This document shows, one piece after another, positions 24,765-33,036 of a stretch of DNA of 64,000 nt. This DNA comes from Roseomonas genomospecies 6 (lineage in GTDB: Bacteria > Pseudomonadota > Alphaproteobacteria > Azospirillales > Azospirillaceae), in NCBI RefSeq assembly GCF_008365375.1, contig NZ_QOKW01000017.1:1-64000 (forward strand). The letters run 5' to 3'. Made by a program: the position numbers and the translations under genes. Numbering within the stretch: the stretch's first letter is position 1; each line of letters starts with the position of its first letter. The notes under the pieces were generated by a model. That model ran no database searches, was not told the origin of the DNA, and saw nothing but the letters and a program-made list of their open reading frames with translations.

Positions 24765-26837
24765 ATGCCGAAACTCACCATCGACGGGATCGAGATCGAA
24801 GTCGAGCCGGGCACCTCGATCCTGCAGGCCTGCGAACAGCTTGGCATCGAGATCCCGCGCTTCTGCTACCACGAGCGGCTGAGCGTGCCGGCGAATTGCC
24901 GCATGTGCCTCGTGGAGATGGAGCGTGCCCCGAAGCCGGTGGCCGCCTGCGCCATGCCCTGCGGCGACGGGATGGTCGTGAAGACCAACACCGACCTCGT
25001 GCACAAGGCCCGCAAGGGCGTCATGGAATTCCTGCTGATCAATCACCCGCTGGACTGTCCGATCTGCGACCAGGGCGGCGAGTGCGATCTCCAGGACCAG
25101 GCGATGGCCTACGGCTTCGACCGTGGCCGCTACGGCGAGAACAAGCGCGCCGTCCAGGACAAGTACATGGGGCCGCTGATCCGGACCGAGATGACGCGCT
25201 GCATCCACTGCACGCGCTGCATCCGCTTCGTGAACGAGATCGCCGGCGTTCCGGACCTCGGCGCGGTCTACCGCGGCGAGCATATGGAGATCACCACCTT
25301 CGTCGAGAAGGCCATCGGGTCGGAACTGTCGGGCAATCTCGCCGACGTCTGTCCGGTGGGGGCTCTGCTCTCGAAGCCCTACGCCTTCACGGCCCGTCCG
25401 TGGGAGTTGCGCAAGACCGAGACGATCGACGTGCTTGACGCGGTCGGCTCGAACATCCGCGTCGACACCCGCGGCCCCGAGGTGATGCGCGTCCTGCCGC
25501 GCGTCAACGAGGACGTGAACGAGGAGTGGATCGCCGACAAGACCCGCTTCGCCTATGACGGGCTGAAGCGCCAGCGTCTCGACCGCCCCTACGTCCGCAA
25601 GGACGGCAAGCTCCAGCCGGCGACTTGGGCGGAGGCATTCCAGGCCATCGCCGCCAAGGTGAAGGGTGTTCCGGGCAACCGCATCGCCGCCATCGCGGGC
25701 GATCTGGCCGACACCGAGTCCATGCTGGCGCTCAAGGAACTGATGGCTGGCCTCGGCTCGGCCAACATAGACTGCCGCCAGGACGGCGCGCTGTTCGACA
25801 CGTCGTCCCGTGCGGGCTATCTGTTCAACAGCGGCATCGCCGGGATCGAGCGGGCGGACGTGATCCTGCTTGTCGGCACCAACCCGCGCTGGGAAGGCAC
25901 CATCGTCAACGCCCGCATCCGGAAGCGCTACCTGATGGGTGGCCTGAAGGTCGCGGTGATCGGCGAGGCGCGCGAGCTGACCTACCCGTACAGCCATCTC
26001 GGCACCGGGACCGACGCCCTGCAGCAGCTTCTCGACGGCTCGCACGCCTTCGCGGACGTGCTGCGCGGCGCCAAGAACCCGATGATCATCCTCGGTGCCG
26101 GCGCCTTCCGCCGCAAGGACGGTCCCGCCGTCCAGGCCGCGGTGCGCAAGCTGGCCGAAACCTTCAACGTCGTTCAGGACGGCTGGAACGGCTTCAACGT
26201 GCTGCACGGCGCAGCCTCGCGCGTCGGCGGTCTCGACATCGGCTTCCTGCCGGGCGAGGGCGGTCGCGGCACCGCCGGAATTGTTGAGGGGGCCGGGAAG
26301 GGCGAGATCGACGTCGTGTTCCTGCTGGGCGCCGACGAAATCGACACCGCCGGGCTCGGAAAAGCCTTCGTGATCTACCAGGGCCACCACGGCGACAAGG
26401 GCGCGCACCGCGCCGACGTTATCCTGCCGGGCGCCGCCTACACCGAAAAGAACGCCATCTACGTCAACACCGAAGGCCGTCCGCAGCAGGCGCGTCTCGC
26501 CACCTTCCCGCCCGGCGAGGCGCGGGAAGATTGGAAGATCCTGCGCGCCCTGTCGGAACATCTCGGCCACAAGCTGCCTTACGACAGCCTGATCCAGATT
26601 CGCCGCCGCCTGGCAGAGGTCAACCCGGTCTTCGCGGCGGTTGGAACCACCACGCCGGCGGCCTGGGCGCCGTTCGGCGCCGAGGGCGCGCTCGACGCGG
26701 CCCCGTTCGTGTCGCCGGTCGCGAACTACTACATGACCGACCCGATCAGCCGCGCCTCGGTGACCATGGCTCGTTGCGCCGAGACGTTCGTGAAGCCCGC
26801 CGAGACCGCTCAGGAGAGGACCGGTACCCATGGCTGA
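24765..26837 (+). CDS. nuoG: NADH dehydrogenase I subunit G
   Basis: The 690-residue subunit (75-kDa type) holds a chain of clusters. The N-terminal ferredoxin domain has CRMCLVEME. A His/Cys-ligated [4Fe-4S] site has CPICDQGGECDLQDQ, and a ferredoxin-like site has CIHCTRCIRF with CPVGALLSKPY. The rest is the molybdopterin-oxidoreductase-like fold, which has no cofactor in complex I. The ATG follows AAGGAG. It overlaps nuoH by eight bases. Length agrees with alphaproteobacterial NuoG, which is shorter than the E. coli protein. Confidence 0.97.
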   Translation: MPKLTIDGIEIEVEPGTSILQACEQLGIEIPRFCYHERLSVPANCRMCLVEMERAPKPVAACAMPCGDGMVVKTNTDLVHKARKGVMEFLLINHPLDCPICDQGGECDLQDQAMAYGFDRGRYGENKRAVQDKYMGPLIRTEMTRCIHCTRCIRFVNEIAGVPDLGAVYRGEHMEITTFVEKAIGSELSGNLADVCPVGALLSKPYAFTARPWELRKTETIDVLDAVGSNIRVDTRGPEVMRVLPRVNEDVNEEWIADKTRFAYDGLKRQRLDRPYVRKDGKLQPATWAEAFQAIAAKVKGVPGNRIAAIAGDLADTESMLALKELMAGLGSANIDCRQDGALFDTSSRAGYLFNSGIAGIERADVILLVGTNPRWEGTIVNARIRKRYLMGGLKVAVIGEARELTYPYSHLGTGTDALQQLLDGSHAFADVLRGAKNPMIILGAGAFRRKDGPAVQAAVRKLAETFNVVQDGWNGFNVLHGAASRVGGLDIGFLPGEGGRGTAGIVEGAGKGEIDVVFLLGADEIDTAGLGKAFVIYQGHHGDKGAHRADVILPGAAYTEKNAIYVNTEGRPQQARLATFPPGEAREDWKILRALSEHLGHKLPYDSLIQIRRRLAEVNPVFAAVGTTTPAAWAPFGAEGALDAAPFVSPVANYYMTDPISRASVTMARCAETFVKPAETAQERTGTHG

Positions 26838-27840
26838 GTTCTGGAGCGGCTTCCTGCTGCCGCTGATCATCATCGTCCTCAAGATCCTGGCGATCGTCGT
26901 GCCGCTCCTGGTGGCGGTGGCCTTCATGACCTACGCCGAGCGTAAGATCATGGGCGCCATGCAGCTCCGCCAGGGTCCGAACATCGTCGGGCCGTTCGGT
27001 CTGCTGCAGCCCTTCGCGGACGGCCTGAAGCTGTTCGCGAAGGAGCAGATCCTGCCGGTTGGGGCGAACCGCTTCGTCTTCTATCTGGCGCCGATGCTGA
27101 CCTTCTTCCTGGCGTTGGTCGCCTGGGCGGTCATTCCCTTCGACTACGGCATGGTGCTGGCCGACATCAACGTCGGCATCCTGTACCTGTTCGCGATCTC
27201 GTCGCTGGGCGTGTACGGCATCGTGATGGCCGGCTGGGCGTCGAATTCCCGCTACGCCTTCCTCGGCGCGCTCCGCTCCGCGGCGCAGATGGTGTCCTAC
27301 GAAGTCTCGATGGGCCTCGTCATCATCACCGTCCTGCTCTGCGTCGGATCGCTGAACCTGACGAAGATCGTGGAAGCGCAGGAGACGGTCTGGTTCGCCA
27401 TCCCGCTGCTGCCGATGTTCGTGATCTTCTTCATCTCGGCGCTGGCGGAAACCAACCGTTCGCCCTTCGACCTGCCGGAAGGCGAGTCGGAGCTGGTGGC
27501 CGGCTTCATGGTGGAATACAGCTCGGCTCCCTTCGCGCTCTTCTTCCTTGGCGAATACGCCAACATGATCCTGATGAGCGCGATGACCAGCATCCTGTTC
27601 CTGGGAGGCTGGCTGCCGCCGCTGCCGTTCGCGCCTTTCACCTGGATACCCGGTCCGATCTGGTTCGCCCTGAAGATCGCCTTCTGCCTGTTCGTCTATG
27701 TGTGGGTGCGCGCGACCATGCCGCGCTACCGCTACGACCAGCTCATGCGGCTGGGGTGGAAGGTGTTCCTGCCGTTCTCGCTGCTGTGGGTCGTCCTGAC
27801 GGCCGGCGTGCTGGTGACGTTCGGCTGGCTGCCGAAGTGA
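26830..27840 (+). CDS. nuoH: NADH dehydrogenase I subunit H
   Basis: The 336-residue membrane subunit (ND1 type) forms the quinone entry chamber. About eight hydrophobic helices are visible, with the conserved ERKIMGAMQLRQGPN segment near the N-terminus and AETNRSPFDLPEGESELVAG in the middle. Its start lies inside the end of nuoG. A 94-base gap with a hairpin follows before nuoI, the widest gap in the operon. Confidence 0.97.
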   Translation: MAEFWSGFLLPLIIIVLKILAIVVPLLVAVAFMTYAERKIMGAMQLRQGPNIVGPFGLLQPFADGLKLFAKEQILPVGANRFVFYLAPMLTFFLALVAWAVIPFDYGMVLADINVGILYLFAISSLGVYGIVMAGWASNSRYAFLGALRSAAQMVSYEVSMGLVIITVLLCVGSLNLTKIVEAQETVWFAIPLLPMFVIFFISALAETNRSPFDLPEGESELVAGFMVEYSSAPFALFFLGEYANMILMSAMTSILFLGGWLPPLPFAPFTWIPGPIWFALKIAFCLFVYVWVRATMPRYRYDQLMRLGWKVFLPFSLLWVVLTAGVLVTFGWLPK

Positions 27841-27884
27841 TCGGCGCCTGAACGGACCATCGGATCGAGATTCAAAGAGAAAGA

Positions 27885-27913
27885 GCGGGCGTCACCCGGA
27901 ACGGGGCGCCCGC
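27885..27913 (+). other. Intercistronic hairpin between nuoH and nuoI
   Basis: The arms GCGGGCG and CGCCCGC, with an inner CCCG/CGGG pairing around GAA, form a strong hairpin. It is followed directly by AAGGAAGGAGACGAAGAGG, a very strong Shine-Dalgarno stretch for nuoI. No T run follows, so it is more likely an mRNA stability or processing element than a terminator. Confidence 0.6.
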
Positions 27914-27934
27914 AAGGAAGGAGACGAAGAGGCC

Positions 27935-28423
27935 ATGGCGTTCCTCGATCGTGCGGCGCGCAGCCTGTTCCTGACCGAACTGTTGGGCGGCCTCGGGCTC
28001 ACCCTGCGCTACATGTTCAAGCCCAAGGTGACCCTGAACTACCCGTTCGAAAAGGGCCCCATCAGCCCCCGCTTCCGCGGCGAGCACGTCCTGCGCCGGT
28101 ATCCCGGCGGCGAGGAACGCTGCATCGCCTGCAAGCTGTGCGAGGCGGTGTGTCCGGCCCTGGCCATCACCATCGAGGCCGAACCGCGTGAGGACGGCAG
28201 CCGCCGCACCACGCGATACGACATCGACATGACGAAGTGCATCTACTGCGGCTATTGCCAGGAGGCTTGCCCGGTGGACGCCATCGTGATGGGTCCGAAC
28301 TTCGAGTTCTCGACCGAGAACCGTGAAGAGCTTTTCTACAACAAGCAGAAGCTGCTGGCGAACGGCGACCGCTGGGAAGCGGAGATCGCCCAGAACCTCG
28401 CGGCCGAGGCGCCGTACCGGTAA
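27935..28423 (+). CDS. nuoI: NADH dehydrogenase I subunit I
   Basis: The 162-residue subunit (23-kDa, TYKY type) carries clusters N6a and N6b. Two ferredoxin motifs are visible, CIACKLCEAVCPALAI (about residues 60-75) and CIYCGYCQEACPVDAIV (about 99-115). The N-terminal amphipathic stretch anchors it to the membrane arm. It has a very strong ribosome-binding region upstream, after the nuoH-nuoI hairpin. Confidence 0.97.
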   Translation: MAFLDRAARSLFLTELLGGLGLTLRYMFKPKVTLNYPFEKGPISPRFRGEHVLRRYPGGEERCIACKLCEAVCPALAITIEAEPREDGSRRTTRYDIDMTKCIYCGYCQEACPVDAIVMGPNFEFSTENREELFYNKQKLLANGDRWEAEIAQNLAAEAPYR

Positions 28424-28458
28424 GTCTTGCAGTGCGGTAAGCGGAAACGGGGATAACG

Positions 28459-29073
28459 ATGATTGTTCAAGGCATCGCCTTCTACGTCTTTGCCGCGCTG
28501 CTGGTGGCCTCCGGTGTGATGGTCATCTCGGCGCGGAATCCGGTTCATTCGGTCCTTTATCTGGTCCTGGCCTTTTTCCAGGCCGCCGGCCTGTGCGTGC
28601 TGCTCGGGGCCGAGTTCATCGCGATGATCCTGGTGATCGTCTATGTGGGCGCGGTCGCGGTCCTGTTCCTGTTCGTGGTGATGATGCTCGACATCAACTT
28701 CCGCGAATTGCGGGCGGGGGCCTTGCAGTATCTGCCGATCGGCGGGCTGATTGGGCTGATCCTTCTGGCGGAACTCGCCGCCGTGCTCGGCGGCTGGATC
28801 ATCGCCCCGGCGGCGGTGCAGTCCGCCTCGGCGCCGATGGCGGCGATGGGGGACGCGACCAACACCGAGCAGCTCGGGCAGCTCATCTACACCCACTACG
28901 TCTATCTGTTCCAGGCGTCGGGCATGGTGCTGCTGATCGCCATGATCGGCGCCATCGTCCTGACCCTGCGCGAGCGTGAGGGTGTCCGGAAGCAGAACAT
29001 CGGCTCCCAGCTCGCCCGTCGGCGCGAGGATGTGGTCGCCATCCGCAAGGTGCCGACCGGGGAGGGCGTGTGA
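28459..29073 (+). CDS. nuoJ: NADH dehydrogenase I subunit J
   Basis: The 204-residue ND6-type membrane subunit has five hydrophobic helices, including the conserved EFIAMILVIVYVGAVAVLFL segment with the glutamate and pi-bulge region of the third helix. The hydrophilic C-terminal tail (REREGVRKQNIGSQ) is cytoplasmic. GGGGATAACG precedes the ATG, and nuoK begins two bases after the stop. Confidence 0.96.
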   Translation: MIVQGIAFYVFAALLVASGVMVISARNPVHSVLYLVLAFFQAAGLCVLLGAEFIAMILVIVYVGAVAVLFLFVVMMLDINFRELRAGALQYLPIGGLIGLILLAELAAVLGGWIIAPAAVQSASAPMAAMGDATNTEQLGQLIYTHYVYLFQASGMVLLIAMIGAIVLTLREREGVRKQNIGSQLARRREDVVAIRKVPTGEGV

Positions 29074-29075
29074 TC

Positions 29076-29384
29076 ATGGAAATCGGTCTCGGGCATTATC
29101 TGACAGTCTCGGCCATCATCTTCACGCTCGGCGTCCTCGGCATCTTTCTCAACCGGAAGAACGTCATCATCATCCTGATGTCGATCGAGATGATGCTGCT
29201 CGCCGTGAACCTGAATCTGGTGTCGTTCTCGGTCTTCCTGAACGATCTGGTCGGGCAGGTCTTCTCCATGATCATCCTGACCGTCGCTGCTGCCGAGGCG
29301 GCCATCGGTCTCGCCATCCTGGTGGTGTACTTCCGCAACCGCGGCTCCATCCGGGTCGAAGACATCAATCTGATGAGGGGCTAA
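29076..29384 (+). CDS. nuoK: NADH dehydrogenase I subunit K
   Basis: The 102-residue ND4L-type subunit has three membrane helices. Two buried glutamates of the proton path are visible, one in MSIEMMLLAVNL and one in AAAEAAIGLAI. I chose the ATG at 29076 because GGAGGG ends about nine bases before it and because the family is usually about 100 residues. A GTG at 29070 is also in frame and would overlap the nuoJ stop. Confidence 0.95.
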   Translation: MEIGLGHYLTVSAIIFTLGVLGIFLNRKNVIIILMSIEMMLLAVNLNLVSFSVFLNDLVGQVFSMIILTVAAAEAAIGLAILVVYFRNRGSIRVEDINLMRG

Positions 29385-29393
29385 GGCCGCGCC

Positions 29394-31475
29394 ATGGAAG
29401 TCCTTGTCGTATTCCTCCCGCTCCTGGCGTTCCTCGTCGCCGGTTCGATCGCCCTGTTCGGCGGACCGAAGGCGGAGCCGGCGCATGCCGGCGGCCACGG
29501 CCACCACGACCATGGGCATGATCATGGGCACGACGCCCATGATCATGCGCACGCTCACGACGAGCACGACGACGGTCACGATGACCATCATGCGGTCGCC
29601 GGACCGCCCACCGCGGGCGACCGGGCATCGCAGTTCGTCACCGCCGGTGCCGTGCTGCTGTCCGCCGTTCTGTCCTGGGTTCTGTTCTTCGACGTCGCCG
29701 TCGGCGGCAACCCGCGCACGATCGAGCTGATGAGCTGGATTCGCAGCGGTGGGCTGGACGTGTCCTGGGCGCTGCGCGTCGACCAGCTCACCGCGGTCAT
29801 GCTGGTGGTGGTCAACACCGTGTCCGCGATGGTGCACGTCTACTCCATCGGCTACATGGCCGAGGACCCGCAGAAGCCGCGCTTCATGGGTTACCTGTCG
29901 CTGTTCACCTTCGCCATGCTGATGCTGGTGACGGCCGACAACCTCGTGCAGCTCTTCTTCGGCTGGGAAGGCGTCGGTCTCGCCTCCTACCTGCTCATCA
30001 ACTTCTGGTACGAGAAGCCCTCGGCCAACAATGCGGCGATCAAGGCCTTTCTGGTCAACCGCGTCGGTGACTTCGGCTTCGTGCTCGGCATCTTCGCGAT
30101 CTTCGTGCTGACGGGTTCCGTCCAGTTCGATGCGATCTTCGCCAAGGCCCCGGAGCTGGTCGGCCAGAAGCTGCACTTCCTGAGCTGGAACGTGGACGCG
30201 CTGACCGTCACCTGCCTGCTGCTGTTCATCGGCGCCATGGGCAAGTCGGCCCAGCTCGGCCTGCACACCTGGCTGCCGGACGCCATGGAAGGCCCGACCC
30301 CGGTGTCGGCCCTCATCCACGCGGCCACCATGGTGACCGCCGGCGTCTTCATGGTCTGCCGTCTGTCTCCGGTGTTCGAGTATGCGCCGACGGCGCTGGA
30401 AGTGGTTGCCGTGATCGGCGCCCTGACGGCCTTCGTCGCGGCGACGATCGGTTTCACCCAGTTCGACATCAAGCGCGTCATCGCCTATTCGACCATGAGC
30501 CAGCTCGGCTACATGTTCTTCGCCGCGGGCGTCTCCGCCTACGGCGCCGCGATGTTCCACCTGTTCACGCACGCCTTCTTCAAGGCTCTGCTGTTCCTCG
30601 GCGCCGGCTCGGTGATCCACGCCCTGCATCATGAGCAGGACATGCGCAACATGGGCGGCGTCTGGAGGAAGATCCCCTTCACCTACGCGGTGATGTGGAT
30701 CGGCAACCTCGCTCTTGCCGGTCTGCCCTTCTTCGCCGGCTACTACTCCAAGGACATGATTCTGGAGGCGGCCTTCGCCTCGGCCAGCCCGGTCGGCAAG
30801 TTCGCCTTCGCGCTCGGCATCGCCGCCGCGCTGCTGACCGCCTTCTACTCCTGGCGTCTGCTGTTCATGACCTTCCATGGCAAGCCGCGGATGGAGAAGT
30901 CGGTCTTCGATCACGCCCATGAGTCGCCGGTCGTCATGCTGATCCCGCTGGCGGTTCTGGCGCTGGGCGCCCTGTTCGCGGGCTTCGGCTTCCACGAGCT
31001 GTTCATCGGCCACAGCATGGAGCACTTCTGGGGCAAGACGATCCTGGTGCTGGCGGACAACAACAGCATCGAGGCGGCGCACCACCACACGCCGGGCTGG
31101 GTCAAGCTGGCTCCGCTGGTCGTCGGTCTGATCGGCATCGCGCTCGCCTACATCATGTACATGGCGATGCCCGGCCTGCCGGAGAAGGTTGCCGGCACGT
31201 TCCGCGGCGTGCACCAGTTCCTGTACAACAAGTGGTACTTCGACGAGCTGTATGACCGCCTGTTCGTGCGCTCGGCCAAGTATCTGGGCTACGGCCTGTG
31301 GAAATCCGGCGACGGCGCCGTGATCGACGGTGTCGGTCCGGACGGAATCGCCGCCGCCACCCGCGACGTCGCGGCGCGCGCCAGCCGCCTCCAGTCCGGC
31401 TACGTCTATCACTACGCCTTCGCGATGGTGATCGGTGTCGTCCTGCTGGTCGCCTGGCTCTCGGTGTTCGGTTGA
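29394..31475 (+). CDS. nuoL: NADH dehydrogenase I subunit L, with a His-rich N-terminal loop
   Basis: NuoL (ND5 type) is the distal proton-pumping antiporter-like subunit, with a lateral helix at the C-terminus. The 693-residue protein has the proton-antiporter core (VGLASYLLINFWYEKPSA; LGLHTWLPDAMEGPTPVSAL; conserved Lys and His in the helices). The oddity is between the first and second membrane helices: residues 31-66 hold 16 histidines and 9 aspartates or glutamates, including GHGHHDHGHDHGHD. E. coli NuoL has no such loop as far as I recall. It might bind metal ions or protons. The reading frame is unbroken and the rest is ordinary. Confidence 0.97.
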   Translation: MEVLVVFLPLLAFLVAGSIALFGGPKAEPAHAGGHGHHDHGHDHGHDAHDHAHAHDEHDDGHDDHHAVAGPPTAGDRASQFVTAGAVLLSAVLSWVLFFDVAVGGNPRTIELMSWIRSGGLDVSWALRVDQLTAVMLVVVNTVSAMVHVYSIGYMAEDPQKPRFMGYLSLFTFAMLMLVTADNLVQLFFGWEGVGLASYLLINFWYEKPSANNAAIKAFLVNRVGDFGFVLGIFAIFVLTGSVQFDAIFAKAPELVGQKLHFLSWNVDALTVTCLLLFIGAMGKSAQLGLHTWLPDAMEGPTPVSALIHAATMVTAGVFMVCRLSPVFEYAPTALEVVAVIGALTAFVAATIGFTQFDIKRVIAYSTMSQLGYMFFAAGVSAYGAAMFHLFTHAFFKALLFLGAGSVIHALHHEQDMRNMGGVWRKIPFTYAVMWIGNLALAGLPFFAGYYSKDMILEAAFASASPVGKFAFALGIAAALLTAFYSWRLLFMTFHGKPRMEKSVFDHAHESPVVMLIPLAVLALGALFAGFGFHELFIGHSMEHFWGKTILVLADNNSIEAAHHHTPGWVKLAPLVVGLIGIALAYIMYMAMPGLPEKVAGTFRGVHQFLYNKWYFDELYDRLFVRSAKYLGYGLWKSGDGAVIDGVGPDGIAAATRDVAARASRLQSGYVYHYAFAMVIGVVLLVAWLSVFG

Positions 31476-31499
31476 GCGGTTTGAAGGGGAACAAGAACA

Positions 31500-33026
31500 A
31501 TGGCTAGCTGGCCGCTCCTGTCGTTCACGACCTTCCTGCCGCTGGCCGGTGTGGCGCTGATCCTGCTCTTCTGCAGGGGCAACACGCCGGATGTGGTTCG
31601 GAACGTCCGTTACGTCGCGCTCTGGACGACGGTCATCACCTTCGTCCTGTCGCTGTTCATCTGGTTCAACTTCGACCCGCGCAACCCGGGCTACCAGCTC
31701 GTGGAGAAGGCGGAGTGGATTCCCGAATTCGGGATTTCCTACCACATGGGTGTGGACGGCATTTCGATGCTGTTCGTCATCCTCTCCACCTTCCTGATGC
31801 CGCTCTGCATCCTCTCCTCCTGGGAAGCGGTGCAGAACCGGGTGAAGGAATACATGATCGCCTTCCTGGTGCTGGAAACCCTCATGGTGGGGATGTTCTG
31901 CGCGCTGGATTTCGTCCTCTTCTACATGTTCTTCGAGGGCGTGCTGATCCCGATGTTCCTGATCATCGGTGTCTGGGGCGGTGCCCGGCGCGTCTATGCG
32001 GCGTTCAAGTTCTTCCTCTACACGCTGCTCGGCTCGGTCCTGATGCTGCTGGCCATCCTGGCCATGTACTTCGTGGCCGGCACGACGGACATCCCGACGA
32101 TCACGGCGACGCACTTCCCGCGCAACATGCAGCTCTGGCTGTGGCTGGCCTTCTTCGCCTCCTTCGCGGTGAAGGTGCCGATGTGGCCGGTGCACACCTG
32201 GCTCCCGGATGCGCACGTCGAGGCACCGACCGCCGGGTCGGTCATTCTGGCCGGCGTGCTGCTGAAGATGGGCGGCTACGGCTTCCTGCGCTTCAACATC
32301 CCGATGCTGCCGGAAGCGACCGAGTATTTCGCCCCGATGGTCTACGCCCTGTCGATCGTCGCGGTGATCTACACCTCCCTCGTCGCCCTGGCGCAGGAGG
32401 ACATGAAGAAGCTGATCGCCTACTCGTCCGTCGCCCACATGGGCTTCGTCACCATCGGCATGTTCGCGCTGAACCAGCAGGGCATCGAGGGCTCGATCTT
32501 CACGATGCTGTCGCACGGCATCGTCTCGGGCGCGCTCTTCCTCTGTGTCGGCGTGGTCTATGACCGGCTGCACACCCGCGAGATCGCCCGCTACGGCGGT
32601 CTGGTGAAGAACATGCCCAAATACGCGGTGGTGTTCCTGTTCATGACCATGGCTTCGGTCGGCCTGCCGGGCACCTCCGGCTTCGTGGGCGAGTTCCTGG
32701 TCCTGCTCGGCGCCTTCCGCGACAACACCTGGGTCGCTCTCCTGGCCGCCACCGGCCTGATCCTGGGCCCGGCCTACGCGCTGTGGCTGTTCCGCCGCGT
32801 CGTGTATGGCAAGCTGGTCAAGGCGGATGTCCGTGCGATGTTCGACCTGAACACCCGCGAGGTCGCCATCTTCCTGCCGCTGATCGCCGTGGTGCTGTGG
32901 ATGGGCATCTATCCGAACAGCTTCCTGAACATCACGTCGGCGTCCGTCGGCCAACTGATCCAGACCTACCAGACCAAGCTGGCCGCCGCTCAGGGCGGGG
33001 CCGACGTCTCCGTCGCCGCGCGCTAG
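31500..33026 (+). CDS. nuoM: NADH dehydrogenase I subunit M
   Basis: The 508-residue ND4-type antiporter-like subunit pumps protons in the membrane arm. About fourteen helices are visible. The key glutamate lies in FMFFEGVLIPMFLIIG-like sequence (about residues 138-156), and the conserved lysine is in FAVKVPMWPVHTWLPDAHVE. It starts 24 bases after nuoL with AAGGGGAAC upstream. No unusual features. Confidence 0.97.
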   Translation: MASWPLLSFTTFLPLAGVALILLFCRGNTPDVVRNVRYVALWTTVITFVLSLFIWFNFDPRNPGYQLVEKAEWIPEFGISYHMGVDGISMLFVILSTFLMPLCILSSWEAVQNRVKEYMIAFLVLETLMVGMFCALDFVLFYMFFEGVLIPMFLIIGVWGGARRVYAAFKFFLYTLLGSVLMLLAILAMYFVAGTTDIPTITATHFPRNMQLWLWLAFFASFAVKVPMWPVHTWLPDAHVEAPTAGSVILAGVLLKMGGYGFLRFNIPMLPEATEYFAPMVYALSIVAVIYTSLVALAQEDMKKLIAYSSVAHMGFVTIGMFALNQQGIEGSIFTMLSHGIVSGALFLCVGVVYDRLHTREIARYGGLVKNMPKYAVVFLFMTMASVGLPGTSGFVGEFLVLLGAFRDNTWVALLAATGLILGPAYALWLFRRVVYGKLVKADVRAMFDLNTREVAIFLPLIAVVLWMGIYPNSFLNITSASVGQLIQTYQTKLAAAQGGADVSVAAR

Positions 33027-33036
33027 AGGTTCCGAC

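Noticed and set aside
29484..29591. His-rich stretch of nuoL as a frameshift or sequencing error
   Set aside because: The frame is open and in register on both sides and leads directly into a normal NuoL.
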